A stretch of 64,000 bases of DNA, taken from assembly GCA_963930775.1 (NCBI GenBank), contig OZ005696.1, positions 6,882,001 to 6,946,000 of the forward strand, in the 5' to 3' direction. Below, one piece after another: positions 10,040 to 25,000 of the stretch. How positions within the stretch are numbered: position 1 is the stretch's first letter; every line of letters starts with the position of its first letter. The notes beneath the pieces are model-generated. The model did not search any database. It had not been told where the DNA came from and was given only the letters and a program-made list of their open reading frames with translations. Source of the stretch: Cliona cf. orientalis. Taxonomy: Eukaryota; Porifera; Demospongiae; Clionaida; Clionaidae. The translations under genes were made by a program, and so were the position numbers.

Positions 10040-13000
10040 GCTAGTTTCGCATGCACTTCATGTGTAAATATAACGTGTAGCTATAGTTGTGGCATTATGT
10101 TGGAATAATGGGGGGAGGGATTGGGCATAATAAATTATTGCATAATAATAGTATTATGGTTGCAAGTGGCTTTTCTAATATTAAAACCCAGTATCTAGAG
10201 TTAACATTAGCCTCATACCCAGGCTCTTTAGGGGATGAGGGAAGTAGCCTATATAGTTGGTACACACAGTTTGTGCCCACCTGTGTATGGCAATTCATGA
10301 ATGAGCATGTACTGATTATCCATGTACATGTATGTTTACCTGCCCACTGGCCAAGACCGTAAGCAAGCACTGAAGTTGCCTTACGTTGGATTGACTAAAA
10401 GACGGTCGGGTTGTTGATTGCTCCTCTATATATGCTAAGCATGAACAAGATAAGAAACGCAACTTGTAATTACCAATTTTTCATGAAGCAGTAGCCATTT
10501 TCGTTGTCATTGGGGCGAGCCGAAGCGAGCCCCACACAGGTGATGTCAATCGAGATTTTCCGTTTGTATATAATATTTATTATATATCTGCCGTACGTAC
10601 GTACGTCCGTCATTCCGTATATACCTGTCTTCTATTTCAACGATATACAATATTTCTTCCGTTACGCACATGCGCATACGACGTAGGAGTGAACACTTCG
10701 ATGTGGAGAAAGAGGGCAAGCTCTGTGACATCGAGGGACTAAAAAGGAAGAAAGACTAAGAAAACGCAGAAACAGATATCAGTTTCAAAAGCTTAAGGAG
10801 AGCTGTAGAGACTCAGACTGAGAGAGACAAGGCTACAGAGAAAAATTGTCGTTCTAGGCAGGCAGAGCGAAACATTTTGAGTGCAGAGGGTCCATGTGAG
10901 ACTCCAAATTCAAGGCCCTAAAAACAAGTGACTGTTGCTAGCAAAATGACCATGCATCTCTATGAGGCAAAATGATCATGCATCTCTATGAGGTTACGCT
11001 AAACTATGAGACCACTAGCCAAGTAGCTAGAGACACATTCTAACCATAGTTTCCACTCCCTCGAGTCAATCATAAATTCCGATCTGTATACCAAATTATT
11101 TAGTGTAGACTACTTGTGTGGGGTTCGCGGAGGCTCGCCCCATTGATGTTAAAACATCTTCTCTAGTTAACCCTCGCCGCAAAGCGTAGGCGGAGGGTTA
11201 CTGCAGTTGTTTGGCGATTTTTGTCCGTCTGTCCGTCCGTCCGTCGCAATCCTCCTTTGCTAAATGGTAAGGGTCGTCATAGAGAAAGTACGCTTTCTAG
11301 GTATACATAGCAAAGAGTGGTCATGTTAAGTCCTGCCTAGCCTCGTATCCAGGCCATCCCATGTTTTTCAACGTTGCAACGTTGAAAAACATGGGATGGC
11401 CTGGATACGAGGCTAGTCCTGCCCAGTGGAGTAGTAGTGTGCAGCTGTTGCAACTTGCCAGTCTGTGTTTACATGGCACCTACCTCAACTACATGACTGA
11501 TTGTCATTCTGTGCTTTGCTGGTCAGTTGTCAATGCAGTGACAGTGTAAACAGGCAGTGGCTCTCAAGTGCATAATTCAGTTGAAGTGTGTCACGGAGGG
11601 TTTCAGTTATAGTGGCAGAGCCAGGTGCCTTCCCCCAACTCTTAGATCACTGACTCTAAGGAAAACAGCTAGTTCCAGAACCCTGTTTAGGTGCAGGGTA
11701 TGTACTAGTTTAGTAGTACCACAAACCTGTTCAGGTGCAGGGTATGTAGTTCAATACTCCTGGCATTGACACAGTGACCCATGGGATGCATCGCCAGCTA
11801 TATTATATGCATGCATGTAGCGGTGAGGGTTCTGCACTCCTGTGCATTCATTGTGTCTGCATATAAATTGCTAGACTCGAAGTCTAATTATCAGTGGCAA
11901 TAAATTGGCTCCTTTTTCTTCTAGATGCTATATAGACAGGGACCATGAGCACCACAGATTGGTGCCATTATTGATCACACTTATATAAGCCACGTTTATT
12001 AATGCTATGTGCTGCTTGACTAGCCTCATCCCTTGGTGCCCCGATCATGCACTGAAAAAGATCGAGGCGCCTGGGGATGAGACTATTGCTTGACTGTGGA
12101 TGCTTGAATTTAGCATAATATTATTATATGTATGCTAAATTCCAGTATCCATAGTCAAGCAGTAGTGATCATCAAGTCAGAAATAGCAGTGGCGGATTTA
12201 GGGGGGTTTCGGAGGTTTCGACAGAACCCCCCTTTGGGCTGCACCTAGTTGTAAGAAGTACTGATGATAGGCTAACTGGAATCCCCCTCTCTGGCTACAG
12301 AACTAAGAAAACTGCTGCTATGGCTCACCTTAGCATGCTTTAGCAGAAAATTCGTTCAAAATCCATTGATTGGACTGGTAGGGCTGGTAGTTATGCACCT
12401 ATCAATTACATGCCCCACTACCCCCCCTACGGGAAGGGGTGGGGAGTACAGGGGATTTGACCCATAGCCAAGATCTATATAATACTTACAGCCCCACCCC
12501 GGGAGGAAGTTTAAGGATCAAATCCCCCCACCATCAAGTGGGGATTTGACCTATGAGGTGGGGATTTGACCCGATCACTAAGCAGCATTCTTTCTTCAAT
12601 AAACAGGTGGAAATGTCTATAACAGAATACAGAACTCATGAAGATCAAGATGATTGTGAACACAATAATTTTTACAATAATGACAATCAATTTGAACATT
12701 TTCTGCAAAAGTATTTATCAGATATTGGTTCACTGATAAGACCTTCACATACACAACAGTACCACTGGTTACATAAATCACATCCAATCCAAAATTCTTC
12801 AGTGCAAAGCGAGTACTCCTTGCCACATGTACCACAGTAGCACACTTCCTCTGATTCTTCATCACTGTTGGATGATTGCTCTCTCTGTGGCAGGTGCTGA
12901 GACTGATCTCCTGCTTGTTCTGGCCGGTGCTGAGACTGCTCTCTCTGTGGCTGGTGCCGAGACTGCTCTCCCCCTCCCTCTGGCCGGTGCTGAGACTGCT

Positions 13001-16000
13001 CTCTCTGTGGCCGGTGCCGAGACTGCTCTCCCCCTCCCTCTGGCCGGTGCTGAGACTGCTCTCCCCCTCCCTCTAGCAGGTGCTGAGACTGCTCTCTCTG
13101 TGGCTGGTGCTGAGACTGCTCTCCCCCTCTCTGTGGCCGGTGCTGAGACTGCTCTCTCTGTGGCCGATGCTGACACTGCTCTCCCCCTCCCTCTGGCCGG
13201 TGCTGAGACTGCTCTCCCCCTCCCTCTGGCCGGTGCTGAGACTGCTCTCCGCCTCCCTCTAGCAGGTGCTGAGACTGCTCTCTCTGTGGCCGGTGCCGAG
13301 ACTGCTCTCCCCCTCCCTCTGGCCGGTGCTGAGACTGCTCTCTCTGTGGCTGGTGCCGAGACTGCTCTCCCCCTCCCTCTGGCCGGTGCTGAGACTGCTC
13401 TCCCCCTCCCTCTAGCAGGTGCTGAGACTGCTCTCTCTGTGGCCGGTGCCGAGACTGCTCTCCCCCTCCCTCTGGCCGGTGCTGAGACTGCTCTCTCTGT
13501 GGCCGGTGCCGAGACTGCTCTCCCCCTCCCTCTGGCCGGTGCTGAGACTGCTCTCTTTGTTCTTGTAGCTGACGCTTCATTCTACGAGTTGCAGCAGCTT
13601 TAGCTGCTCCCCGCTTTCTGCTTTGTAGCACTGATAAGAGATGATTTAACCATATCTTAGTATCCTCCACACTCAATAAGACAGCTTTTGCAGCATCACT
13701 GATAAAATCATCCGTAATGTCACCATCCTTCAAATTAGAAAACATTTGCTTTAAAACAATGGATGGCGGCTTAGTGAGGCACTGGAGTGAAGCAGAGTCA
13801 CTAGTATCCACTAGTTTTGTTGTGTAATGGCCAGCACAAACACCCTTGCATGATGAACAGGTTTGTCCACCCCATGGCCTTTCAGGATCTGGAACTGGTA
13901 GAGGAATGTGAGTGATTGATGGCCCACCAGGATACCAGCGGAGGGTGGCAGGTGGTTGACCAGAGTGGCATATAGGGTGCTCACACTCTGGTTGATGACA
14001 ACACCTCAAGAAAAAGATGTAGCAGGAGGGTAGACCCTTCACCATATGGCGATTCCTTATACTCCAGATTTTGGTAAAGTGTGAAAAAAGAGCAGGATTT
14101 TCCCTTTGGAGAGCTTCTTTCTGCTTTTTGGAACCTTTGAGGAAAATTTCAATTTTGTCACTGATAGTGTGGTATTCCATTGAGGTAGATCCTTCATATA
14201 GACTGATAGTTGTGTCTCCCATTGGACAACCGTCAACTCTGCTAATGTATGCTGAAATAGCAAGACTAAGATTTTCTCTCAGCTTGGCTTCGTTTACCTG
14301 CCCTGTATTCCGGTCAATACAAGAACCAGCTAGGGTAGAAGGTATAAAAGTATTAGCATGTCCTAATGATAAACATCCGTTCTGTAACTCCACCCTGTTC
14401 AAGTATGATGAACCACTACTACGAGTAGTAACTAGTGTTGCTATCTTCTCCTTTCTGACATGCCACTCGGTCCACCAGTACTGGACTAGCTCATGACTTG
14501 GTCCCTCGTCCATGGCCCCATCTACTCGTACGCAATCAATTTGCTTGTTTTGAAAGACAGGCTGTAGCTTTTCCTTTTCACTAAGCATCAACAGATCCGA
14601 AAAATGCTGAGTAGGGTTTTTTTTATGAATAGGCACTGCCTTCACAACCCCTACACAAATCTCTGAAGTGGTTCTAGTTGCAGTAAAATTGTATGAAGTG
14701 GTTTGCAACACAGAGTTGTGTCTATTAACATAATCAGTTCTAGTGGTCAGTGTGTTTTTCCCTTGAACAGTTGGTGTTGTGTACTGCTTGCATGTAGTCA
14801 GCGTATCCAATCTGAATCCGGTAGCATCATCACGGTTCATGTTCAAAATATTTCGGCCATCAACATATTGCACCTGATTGAGAGCCTTGTAGAATGAAGC
14901 ACTCCAGTGAGTATCAGGATTAAAGCGGAGACTAAATCCTTTTCTTGCTCTACGCGAGGTGATCTTTGCCAAACTTTTATATCGTTTGCTTGAGCGGCGG
15001 CGTTTATTACGTGGGATACATAACTCAACCACTGTCCCAAATGCAAATCTTCTGTTGTAAACCTCTTCCAGATGTTTCTGGATCTTTTTGTACGTTACTT
15101 TATCCTTCAGCTTTGAATTTCCATCAAAGGTAAGTACACCCGTACGCCGCCATGCGTCCGCTCCCACTTGGTGATCTTCTACAAAAGATTCGATTGTTTC
15201 ACCAATATTTGGACAGTCTTGTAAGACTTTGCTCGTTCTTTTAGACAACTTGCGTGCTAATAATCTACTCTCAGCAATAAGTTTGGCACGCATCCTCCTA
15301 GCTCGTGCTTTGATGCTTACACGTCTCTTACGTACAAGTTCTCTTCCAGCATCACTGGTGACACTCTTTATTCCAATATACTGGTCAGGATCATCCGATT
15401 CTGATTCAGACACAATTTCACCATTTATGCTCCTAGCAATTCTCTCTTGCTCATATGACTCACTTGCATCCGCCTCAAAAGCACGATGAGATTGCACTGC
15501 ATGCTCTATTTGGTTTTGACTAAACCCCACGTGTGGGATTTGAAGGAAAAATTCGTCCAGATTTTTTGAAACATCTTTGCTGTCATTGTGTTCCATCATA
15601 CATTCAACATTTTCATGAAATTCAAACCAATTGAAGTTACTTTCAATCAGAGCTTGGGTAAGCAAGGAATGATCCAGCATTGTTTCACTACTATCTCCAA
15701 GAGATTCACAATCTGAACGGTCAGTTTCTTCGTCACTGCTTTCACTGGAGCTGCTGGATGTACTTTCAATTCCAAGTGTGTCCAGCACTGCTTTGTCTTG
15801 AGAAGAGGCTAGCATGTCAACTGCTTCATATATTTCTTGCACTTCCTGTATGCTGGATTCAATTCGTGCTGCACGTGACGTCATGTTTTCTATACCAAGC
15901 CAACGCCGTGCTTCAGATGGAGTGGCTCCTGATGTCTTATAGACAGCATATTTAATTAATTCTCTCTCTCTTTCATTTTGTGTGAGGGTTAACAGCTTCT

Positions 16001-19000
16001 TTAGCTCTTCTTTAGTGATTCCATGTTCTCTCACCACTTTCTGGATGTTTTCAGTGAAAAAATAAGCCAATCTTTCATAATTGACACCGTTCACCTTCTC
16101 CATTAAGTACAGCTCACTTTGACCCTTCTGCTTTTTAATCTGAAAAGCAACTACTGGCATCTGTAGCAAACGTCGTTTGGCGTTGGATGAAGTGTACGTT
16201 ATAGTTGGAAATACTTGCTTGAATACGGTACTCACAGGAACGATACCACGATCAACAATAATTTGAGCAGCTTGAATCATTGACATACAGTTTGTACATG
16301 GCTGATCATGGTTCTGTTTACAGTGATATTTTCTTGCTGTACAATACTCTACTAGAGTAAGACCTTGAACTTTGCTAACATATATACCTTCTGAAACAGT
16401 ATCGTATTCACTAAGTCCTTGACCTCGACAGTGTATGTACGTACTTACTAGTTCATTTAGTGGCCTCCCTGTAGCATCAGAACCACAGGGAGGCATCTCT
16501 AAAAAGACGTCTGACTATCTTGAGGTTGCTCCTCGCCAGCATCAGTGTTATTTTCTAGCGAGGAGACTGAAGGTGATGACAACTCTTGAGCATGTTGTGA
16601 GAGCACCAATTCTATCACAGAAGGAGAAGTATCACATGAAGGCATACTTGGTGAGAATGAATTCTCATCTGAACCAGTAGATTGTTGTGGTAAGCAGTGT
16701 GATAACAAATCCTCAATATTCTTGGCTAAGGGATTGAGCGAGATGTTACTGCTTAACGGGGAAGAGGAGGAAGCAACTATGAAGGGAGGACATGAAGAAG
16801 TTGTGGCCGAGCTGTGTGGTATCACATCAGTACTACAAGAAATATCAGACTGGGATAACAATGCTTCTATGACTGAAGCTGATTCAGAAGAGGATTGCAG
16901 TGGGCATGGTGGTGCCAGTGTAGCAGAAGACAGCACTCCCACAGAATTAGTCAGCACAGTAGAATCAATGTGGGGAGAGGTGAGAGAAGCAGAAGCAGTG
17001 ATGGGAGCAGTGAGTGAGGAAGCAGTGGCAACAAAATTGCTCGAAATGGCAGCAGTAGTCATTAAAGAGCCATCAACTGGTGGGTCTTCTCGAGGCATCT
17101 CATCCCAGTGTAAATCATAATGTGGGGATCTACATGGGCTGGTCAAATCAACCACATCATGAGACAGATGCTTCGATTGTGCAGGAGTGCTTGGAGTAGA
17201 CTCAGAGCTTGTGAGACTAGTACTACTTGGATCTTCAATCTGGCTCTTCGATGTATCCGAGTTTGGTGTTGTACTCCTAGAATGAGAGCCTCTAGTTCTC
17301 TGTTTTTTGGAATCAAAGTACCACCTTGACTGAGAAGATGATTTCTTCAAACGCTTTGCTTCTGCCTCCAATTGGCGACGCTGATGTTTCAGAGCCGTCA
17401 TTTCTTCCTTCACATCATCACACTTCTTGTACTCCCTTGAGTTTTCATATGCTGCAATACGCTTTTCTTTGAAGGTCAATCTCTCCGCTATATCTTTACA
17501 GTCTTCTTCTATCTCCTTTAATCGTTGCTCACGCATATCCTTTGAGAACTTCCTTCTCTTCGCAGGACGCTGCTGCTCATCCGGACCAGCTACTTTTTTT
17601 GAGCGTGACTTTCCCTTTACAAACTGAAAACCTTCAGCAATTATCTTGCTACGGGATTCTTCAATCAAAAGGGTTCGCTTGTGTAGCAAGGCAGGATTTT
17701 GTAGACAGAGATCTTGGGCCGCTTCATTCATCCTTTTCTGATAAGCTGTTAGGGGGCGATTGGTATCTTTTCGATAAATTTTTGCCATTTCCTTGATTTC
17801 ATCATGACTGTGCAATTCATAATTCATCGCTTGTATATCCTACATAAGCAAATGGTAGTAAAACTGTGCAACAATAGTACAGCTGTACATTTACTACAGA
17901 TCTCAGTACTTTTGATCCTCCAGTAATAAGTCTAGAAATTCAATTATGTACAACTGTTGGTCACTCCCTCAAAAACCTCTAGAAGGTACCATGAGTAAAT
18001 TATGGTTTACCAACTGCAGAGCACTCTATGTAACCCTACAAGGTCACAAAACAGGAAGATGCAAGTTTGTGCATGCAGCTTTCTTTATTGGGTTTCAAGA
18101 TAAATTTTTTTAATTATGAATTATGCACACTTACATGTATAACCCTTTATCTATATTTACTTGGACCCCTCTTATGGCCTTTGAACATAAACATTTAGTC
18201 TATATTATGACAGGTTCATGGGGTCCGATTCTTGCAAAAGGCCAGGTTTTGTGGCTTAATTTTTGCAGTATGGGGGGGGGGGGGGGGGGGGTACATGTAA
18301 TGTGGCAATAAAGGACCATTAGAAAAAGATATGACACTATCAGCAAACATGTCAAACACTCACCTCCTGAGAGGGAAGTTGAAGGGACATTTTTCCAGAA
18401 GAGCCACAAAGTTTTAGTTGTACTGGTCGGCCCGCCATTGAAGATGAACCACTGGACACAAGTTCCTGGCAAAAACAATAATAATAATCATATCATTTTG
18501 AATAGTTTATTTTAAATCATGATACACATACTTTTTCAGTTGAAGTGCCAGGTGCTGCAGAAATTTCATGTGGCTGCACAAAACTGGATTGTGACATGGC
18601 GAGGAGAGGTGGTGGTTTTGGTTTCTGCACCACCACTCTAATTTGGCATGTGTGCTCTATTTCTTGGTCCGGCATAATATCTACATATTCACCAATCCAG
18701 GGACCGGTAGCCGATTTAACCTGCAATGCCCAAGATAGCTAGTCACATACATGTAGCTTGCTAGCTGCATGCTGACTATATGACATACCTGAAGGAGAAG
18801 CTCCGCCTCACTTTCAGCAAGAACATCGCGAAAAGTGTTTCTGACTGCAGTCTGTAGACTGTCGATACCTCCACAAAATTTAACTGGACGCGCTCTTTCG
18901 CCCAAGTGCGCCAAAACCATCTTCTCCTCCATGTCCTCCATGATCGATCGCAGCTTCACAATTCAATGCATGCACGAGGCCCGTGCCGTACACGTCCGGG

Positions 19001-22000
19001 TATCGCCCCGTACACTATAGTGGTCAAATTCCCGGGCCCTCGGGCGGGTATTCAACATCAAATCTCCCTGAAATCCCCCTATACTTCCCGTACGGGGGGT
19101 AGTGGGGCATGCAATTGATACGTGCATTATTCTGAAAACGATCGAAAATGGGCGTGGTTTTAGCCGAAAGTGGGCGTGGCTTCCAAAATTTCGCGCGCAC
19201 TTTGCGCGCAAGAATACAACAGAACCCCCTTCAACAAATTCTGGATCCGCCACTGAATAGCAATGCTGGTATGCAAGTTATAGTGTACTATACACTGGCA
19301 CTGCATGTGAGATATCATTAAGACACAGTTTCAGTAGCTGGATTATCAAATTGATTTGTTATCCTGCATGCATGCACAAGGGATAAAGCAATTGGTTTGC
19401 CTGTCTGTCGTCATCATCGGCGCAAAAATCATCAGATCATCATCTCAAATTCTAGGCATCTATATGTGCTGTACTTAAGCACAATGAATATTAGTGAAAA
19501 ACTGGTTTCTACACACTTCGAATTGCTGAAAATCGCTTAGCTACTCATTATTAGGCGCATTTCGCTTATAAGCGCATATTCGTTATTAAGCGCATATTTT
19601 GTTGGCCTAAGCACTCACTATTAGGCGCATTTCACGTATAAGCACATAATATTATGTGACCCTTGACCTCGATATCTGCACGCTTGCTAGCTTGCCCAGG
19701 GTTTCAGCCTTTTCAAGTTAGTCGAAATCACGATGGCTACTGTCGATTCTCAGATTCTTCCAGTAATGAACGGCATTTCAACCTGGGCGGAATGTAGTAA
19801 CATGAACAATTGTGTGATTGATCGATTGGCCACGCCCCTCAATTAATGATACTGCAAACGCGCATGCATTCTTGGTGTAGCTATTTTTAGTTAGGCGCAT
19901 CTCGCTGTTAGGCACACTTCGCTATTAAGTGCAGGTTTTCTTCCCGTGGAGATATAAGCACATGCGCTTAATAGCGGGAAAATACGGTAGCACTACAAAT
20001 CGTGGATTTTTTGTTCAGTATGCCTGTGGTTTATCGACCACACCCACTCTTCAGGCATGTGCTGATGCAATTGTGCATGCTCGAGCTCAGTGTAGGAAGG
20101 GGTCGTCAAGTCATAACCACAGCTCTGCAGTAGAGTTTTGCAATACTCTACACAACAGTGGCTACAGAGTGCACATGGTATATATGCTCTGAAGAGGTAG
20201 CTACATGTAGACTCTAGTGACTTACCACTATATACTAAACTTTGTTTGCAGATCCCACTCTGACAGTGGAGAGTTTAGTTGGAGTAATGATGAAAGTGAC
20301 ATCAGACGAGGGAAGGAGAAAGGAGGTATGGGGGAGAATACTTGACTTGGATAGTGCTACTCCATCCTCCTATCTTGATGAGGTCTACTCAAAGTACACA
20401 ATTGCAGAAGAGAAGACACATGCCTTAGCTGATGTCTATGTCAACATCAGACCTGACTCTTCATGGCAGCATATTGTCAAAACCTTGTATACTGAGAGTG
20501 AACTGGCAGCAGCAAAGGAAGCAGAGTCATTCCTTCAACAAAATGGTATGTGATACATTTAATCCTCTGCGAATGCACGAGGGTTATGGTAGTTGTTCTG
20601 TGTATATCTGTGTGTCTGTTACCATACTAACTGCTACGTACCTCGGTTGCAAGCCCAAAATGCGGTTTTATAAGGTTCCTTACGGTGTTCCAAACATATG
20701 TATTGCGTAGATTTCACTGAAAGTGCTCTGTTCTCCAGCTTTGACGTCATTTTCTGATGCTAAGCTTCTTGACTTTCGACACTTAACCTTCTCTTTATAT
20801 GTAAAATCATGCATGGGTGGTGCATATATTTATATACAGTATGTGTTTTTAACCATCGACACATGCATGAGGGCTATACACTAGTCATGGTCAGAGGCAA
20901 ATATTGTCATTCTAGGATTCTCATAGTATATCTTAATAGAGTGCATGACGACCTTTACCAGAAAATCACGCGAAATTTATAATCGTAATTATTTTAACTT
21001 GTATTCTATTAGCATAAACACAGTATGTACATACTGCAAGCTATAGCTACATGTACCTGTACCTTTAGATTCACAGTACCGTAAAGTCTGATTACCTTAG
21101 GGCTACAATTATTAGCGGGTACAAATTTTAGCGGATTTTGGAAATAACGCATTTAGCGGGTACTCATTTTAGCGATTTTTTTCAAAACTAACATTCTATT
21201 TTTTTGAAAATGTTGAAAAATTAATATTCGCGGATACGCGAAAATTGGGCAAATCGCTAATTTCGCTAAATTTAGTACCCGCAAACAAAAGTATCCTTAA
21301 GGTAGCTTCCTTCCTGTTGTTATGTATTGTAAGCACATGCGCCCAGTACAGACGACACCGTTCGATCAAGAGTTGTCCATGCTCTACATGGCTAGAATTA
21401 GTTTACCAACCTATTTTCGGATAGCCAGTTGCACGAGATCGGCTATACTCAACAGCTCGGCTATACTATAAAATTAATTTGTATAACTAGACTTGGAAAA
21501 GTACTGATGTCGCAGCCATTGATGCTTGATTGTCGATTATTGTATATATACATTACCATAATATCCCACATACCATGGATACCATGATACTGCAATATTT
21601 TCTGCACAACATACTGTCAGCTACTATTTCCAATACTGCCCATTACTAAATTGGAGGTAAGTCACTACTGATTTCTCATAGCGCCGAGGGTTTGGCACCA
21701 ATGGTGCACTGGTATTCATCAAATTAGAGAGTGTATTACATGTAGCTCATAATAATGATTGCCCCATATTTACTATCAAGCAGGGTTTAGTTTGCTCGAG
21801 AGGGGGCAAGCAATTACATATAGCAGCAAACTTCAAGGGAGGCGATCCCCATATTAAATATAGGGAAAGACAATTTTCAAGGGGGGCAATCAATCCTGGG
21901 GGGGAGCGAAAGCACCCCCTGACCTCCCCTGAATAAACCCTGCCAAGCTACAGAACAAAGAAAACTATAAGCTACAGTGTACTGGGGATCAGACGGTTAG

Positions 22001-25000
22001 TGCTTGTTAATTATTTTCATCTAGCCCATATGCTGACTCTATTAAATTTTTTTGCTAACCTGTAACTAAATTGTGTTGTTTGATAGTGGAACCTCTATCC
22101 AAACACCACTGAGATCCAGTTTCAGTGTGGCTGGTGTATTGGATTAGTTTATTGTGGGTGTGGCTTACCAATGTGAATTATAATTTGAACGAAGTGTCTG
22201 CAAAGGTGTCTTGTACTGAGGCCCTATATGTCAATAATAATTGATATGATATTGTGCAGTATTAATAATTGCTCTTTGTCAGTATTTGACATTTTAACTA
22301 TGGCTATTATTCTTAGGTTATAGTGTTATGTAATGATTTCACTCTTTCCAGATCCCACACTGACGGTGGAGAATGTGACTACAGCCATGGAGAAGGTCAC
22401 AGTTGACGAGAGGAGAGAAGTGTGGTGGGAGATGATGGAGGAGGGAGCTGTTGAAGAGATTTACAGCAACCATTCCAGTGAAAAAGAGAGGCTATATTCT
22501 TGTGCTAGCCATCTTGTTTGCAAAGCTGACTCATCTTGGAAAGACCTTGTTCAGCGGTTGTATGCCAATAGTGAAATGGCAGCAGCAAAAGAAGCGAAAT
22601 TTTTCCTTCAACAAAAAGGTAGGTGGCTGATACTATTAAGAGTACATGTATATCACTTTTCTTATCTCATATGCATGAGTAAGATATCATTGTCCTCCCC
22701 TTAGAACCTGGACAACATATATGTACACGTACATGTATCACTATTAAGCCAGACCAATTTAATTTGTTGTTGCTTGGATATTGTGAGGTAAAATTTGGAC
22801 CGAGCGATCGAAAAAAAAAGAAAAAAAGCAATCAATTGGGGTGTGGTTATAGACCACAATCTAATTAAGACAGACAAATGTGACTCTCTAGGACCAAGGA
22901 ATCAAGATAGAATACAAAAACCACTCTACTGTACATAAGCTCCACCCAACTTAATTAAATTTTTTGTTTGCCTAAAAATTGGAGCAAGCGAATCCGTGCA
23001 ACAACTTATTTAATTGGTCTGGCCTTATAATAATATGCATGTATAGTGATTTTCTGGTATGGGTGATTTGTGTTGCTCCTTTGCTAAAATTGTGGAATCC
23101 ACTAGATATAGAGGTCATGCAGTGTGAGGGGAAAGGAGAGCCTGGTATCTGTTGCGTGCATATTCATTTAATTAAAGTGTGAATACAATCAAATTATGTA
23201 ATCAACATTTGAATAGTGCTGGTATCTTGACAATGAAGCTAGTTTGTTTAATGGCATTGGCCGGAGTAGTTTTACAATTCAAGCAAGCCTCATTGGGTAT
23301 TTGTCTATCAAGATCGATGCTTACCTCCTATTCCTTTGAGCAGTGAAAAACATCGAATGAGGCCAAGAACACTCAGTAAGCCATTGCAGCACAAATACAC
23401 CTCATTCATTGCTTGAAAAATCTTTATTGTTGGGTCGTTCTTGTAGTTCTACTGAATATTTCCCTGGGTTAAAGGTCAAATACACGGAGAGTACATGGAA
23501 AATATCTGATTTCCCCCAGAACCGGGGGGATTTAAGCACATGCAGACTCTCCTTTCCCCGCCCCCTAGAGTTTGGGTACGAGGCTAGTTGTCCATGTGCT
23601 ATCACACACACTGTATGGATCTGACTTCCATCAGCTAAGGCCACACAAACTTGAATGTTAGTTTCTCGTCACCTCCCGCGTCTGTTTTTACCTACCGCAT
23701 CTGCCTTAATTCATTATTGCCTTGAAACACCAGCCGCACCTCTTCTTTGCTAATTATTTGGGCAGTTCCAGGAAACCACACCCTCAAAATGCCCTAATAT
23801 TGAATAATGAATAATGAATGATGACCGCCTGCCCGCATAGAAATATAAAAACAGGTGGACGAGAAACTAACAATGTAGTTTGATTGGCCTAACTAGCTTG
23901 TGTCTCAGATATGATGCATGTGGCAATCTGAGGATTTCCCGAAAGCTATAAAGTTTAGTATAATTCTATAGCTATTTATTTTGGCCCATGATACTTTTTT
24001 CACCCTGGAATAATCATCTTTGCAATTAGTTGAGGTAAGTCGAAGTGGCCTCGCATAAATCACTTATACAGGATACATGTAATTGCTATAGTTGCATGTG
24101 TATCATAGAGTCGGTAGACTCTATAAGTAGGGATGGCACGGATACCACATATATAATATAATACATTACAAAAATCCAAATATCTCAAAACAGGTAACTT
24201 TGTGAACTTTCTAAGCGTCAAAATCAGAATCTACAGCAAATTATCTATCTAATAAGACCAAGATCATCCATCAACTCAATTGTATATGCCAGAACCAGAT
24301 GTTAAAAAAAATAGCCATTTGTCAATCTTTCTTTCTTTCTTTCTTTCTGTTTTCTTCGGCTAACTCAAGACTACCATGATCGCTCACCTTAGTTCGAGTA
24401 TAAATCCACTCCATTTTGGAGCGCGCATGTCTGTGGCACGCTCGTTTTGTATTATCAGGATAGCGATTTAATTGTGGGTGTGTATAGCGCGCGTTTTGCG
24501 AGTGGGTGTGTCCAATTAGCCATTTTGTCATATAATGCGCATGCTCATTTGGTGTTGCCATGGTGAAGTCATGTGACCTATGTAAGTGGCGCGCGTGCGC
24601 CGACGCAGCCAGGATCGATCTAGGACCTGCTCGCCGATCGAGCACGAGCGCTCAGCTGATCAGCTCAGTGAACTGTCGATCATAGTGGCTACTTACCAAC
24701 AGTAAGCTTACTGGCCTATAAAATATCCTCCTGAAACGGAATGTTTTCGTCGCTACTTGGTTCTAAACAGCCTTCTTTCAAGTTTGCCGGTCGAGTCAGC
24801 CAGCTTCAGGATCGAGATAACGAGGGGCGTGGCTTCATTCGCAGGTCAGCTAATTACCTGAGCAGTCTTGAGAACCCCACTGATGCACGTTCAATAGTGT
24901 GTGATGCAAAAGAAGACGTCCTAGCAAGCTACCAAAGACTGCCTGGGATTTGTACTTACAGGAATGTTCAAGTTTGAACTCACGGTGTGTTGGGGTACCA

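Larger units (their letters stand above)
12187..19255 (-). mobile_element. Complete 7.07-kb DNA transposon with PHD-finger ORF
   Basis: The left end CAGTGGCGGATTTAG and the right end (complement CAGTGGCGGATCCAG) are terminal inverted repeats. AATAG is directly repeated at 12182-12186 and 19256-19260, a 5-bp target duplication. A second, subterminal inverted block (ATCAATTACATGCCCCACTA near 12407, complement near 19107) lies inside each end. All long minus-strand ORFs of the region fall within these limits. The family is not certain; the 5-bp duplication and CAGTGGCG ends recall hAT-like elements, but a hAT transposase was not recognised. It sits in intron 2 of the multi-death gene, in the opposite direction. 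Confidence 0.85.

Noticed and set aside
10095-10370. 91-codon frames on both strands
   Set aside because: Mutual shadows in an AT-rich intron with no conserved pattern.
12827-13603. Long plus-strand frame of AETALPLPLAGAETALSVAG-type repeats
   Set aside because: It is the complement of the Gln/Arg-rich tandem repeat of transposon ORF2, whose own frame is longer, continuous with conserved sequence and ends in a PHD finger.
24741-24977. 78-codon plus-strand frame starting MFSSLLGSKQPSFKF
   Set aside because: Open and partly exon-like, but without splice context matching the phase-1 modules or any recognised domain; kept out for lack of support.
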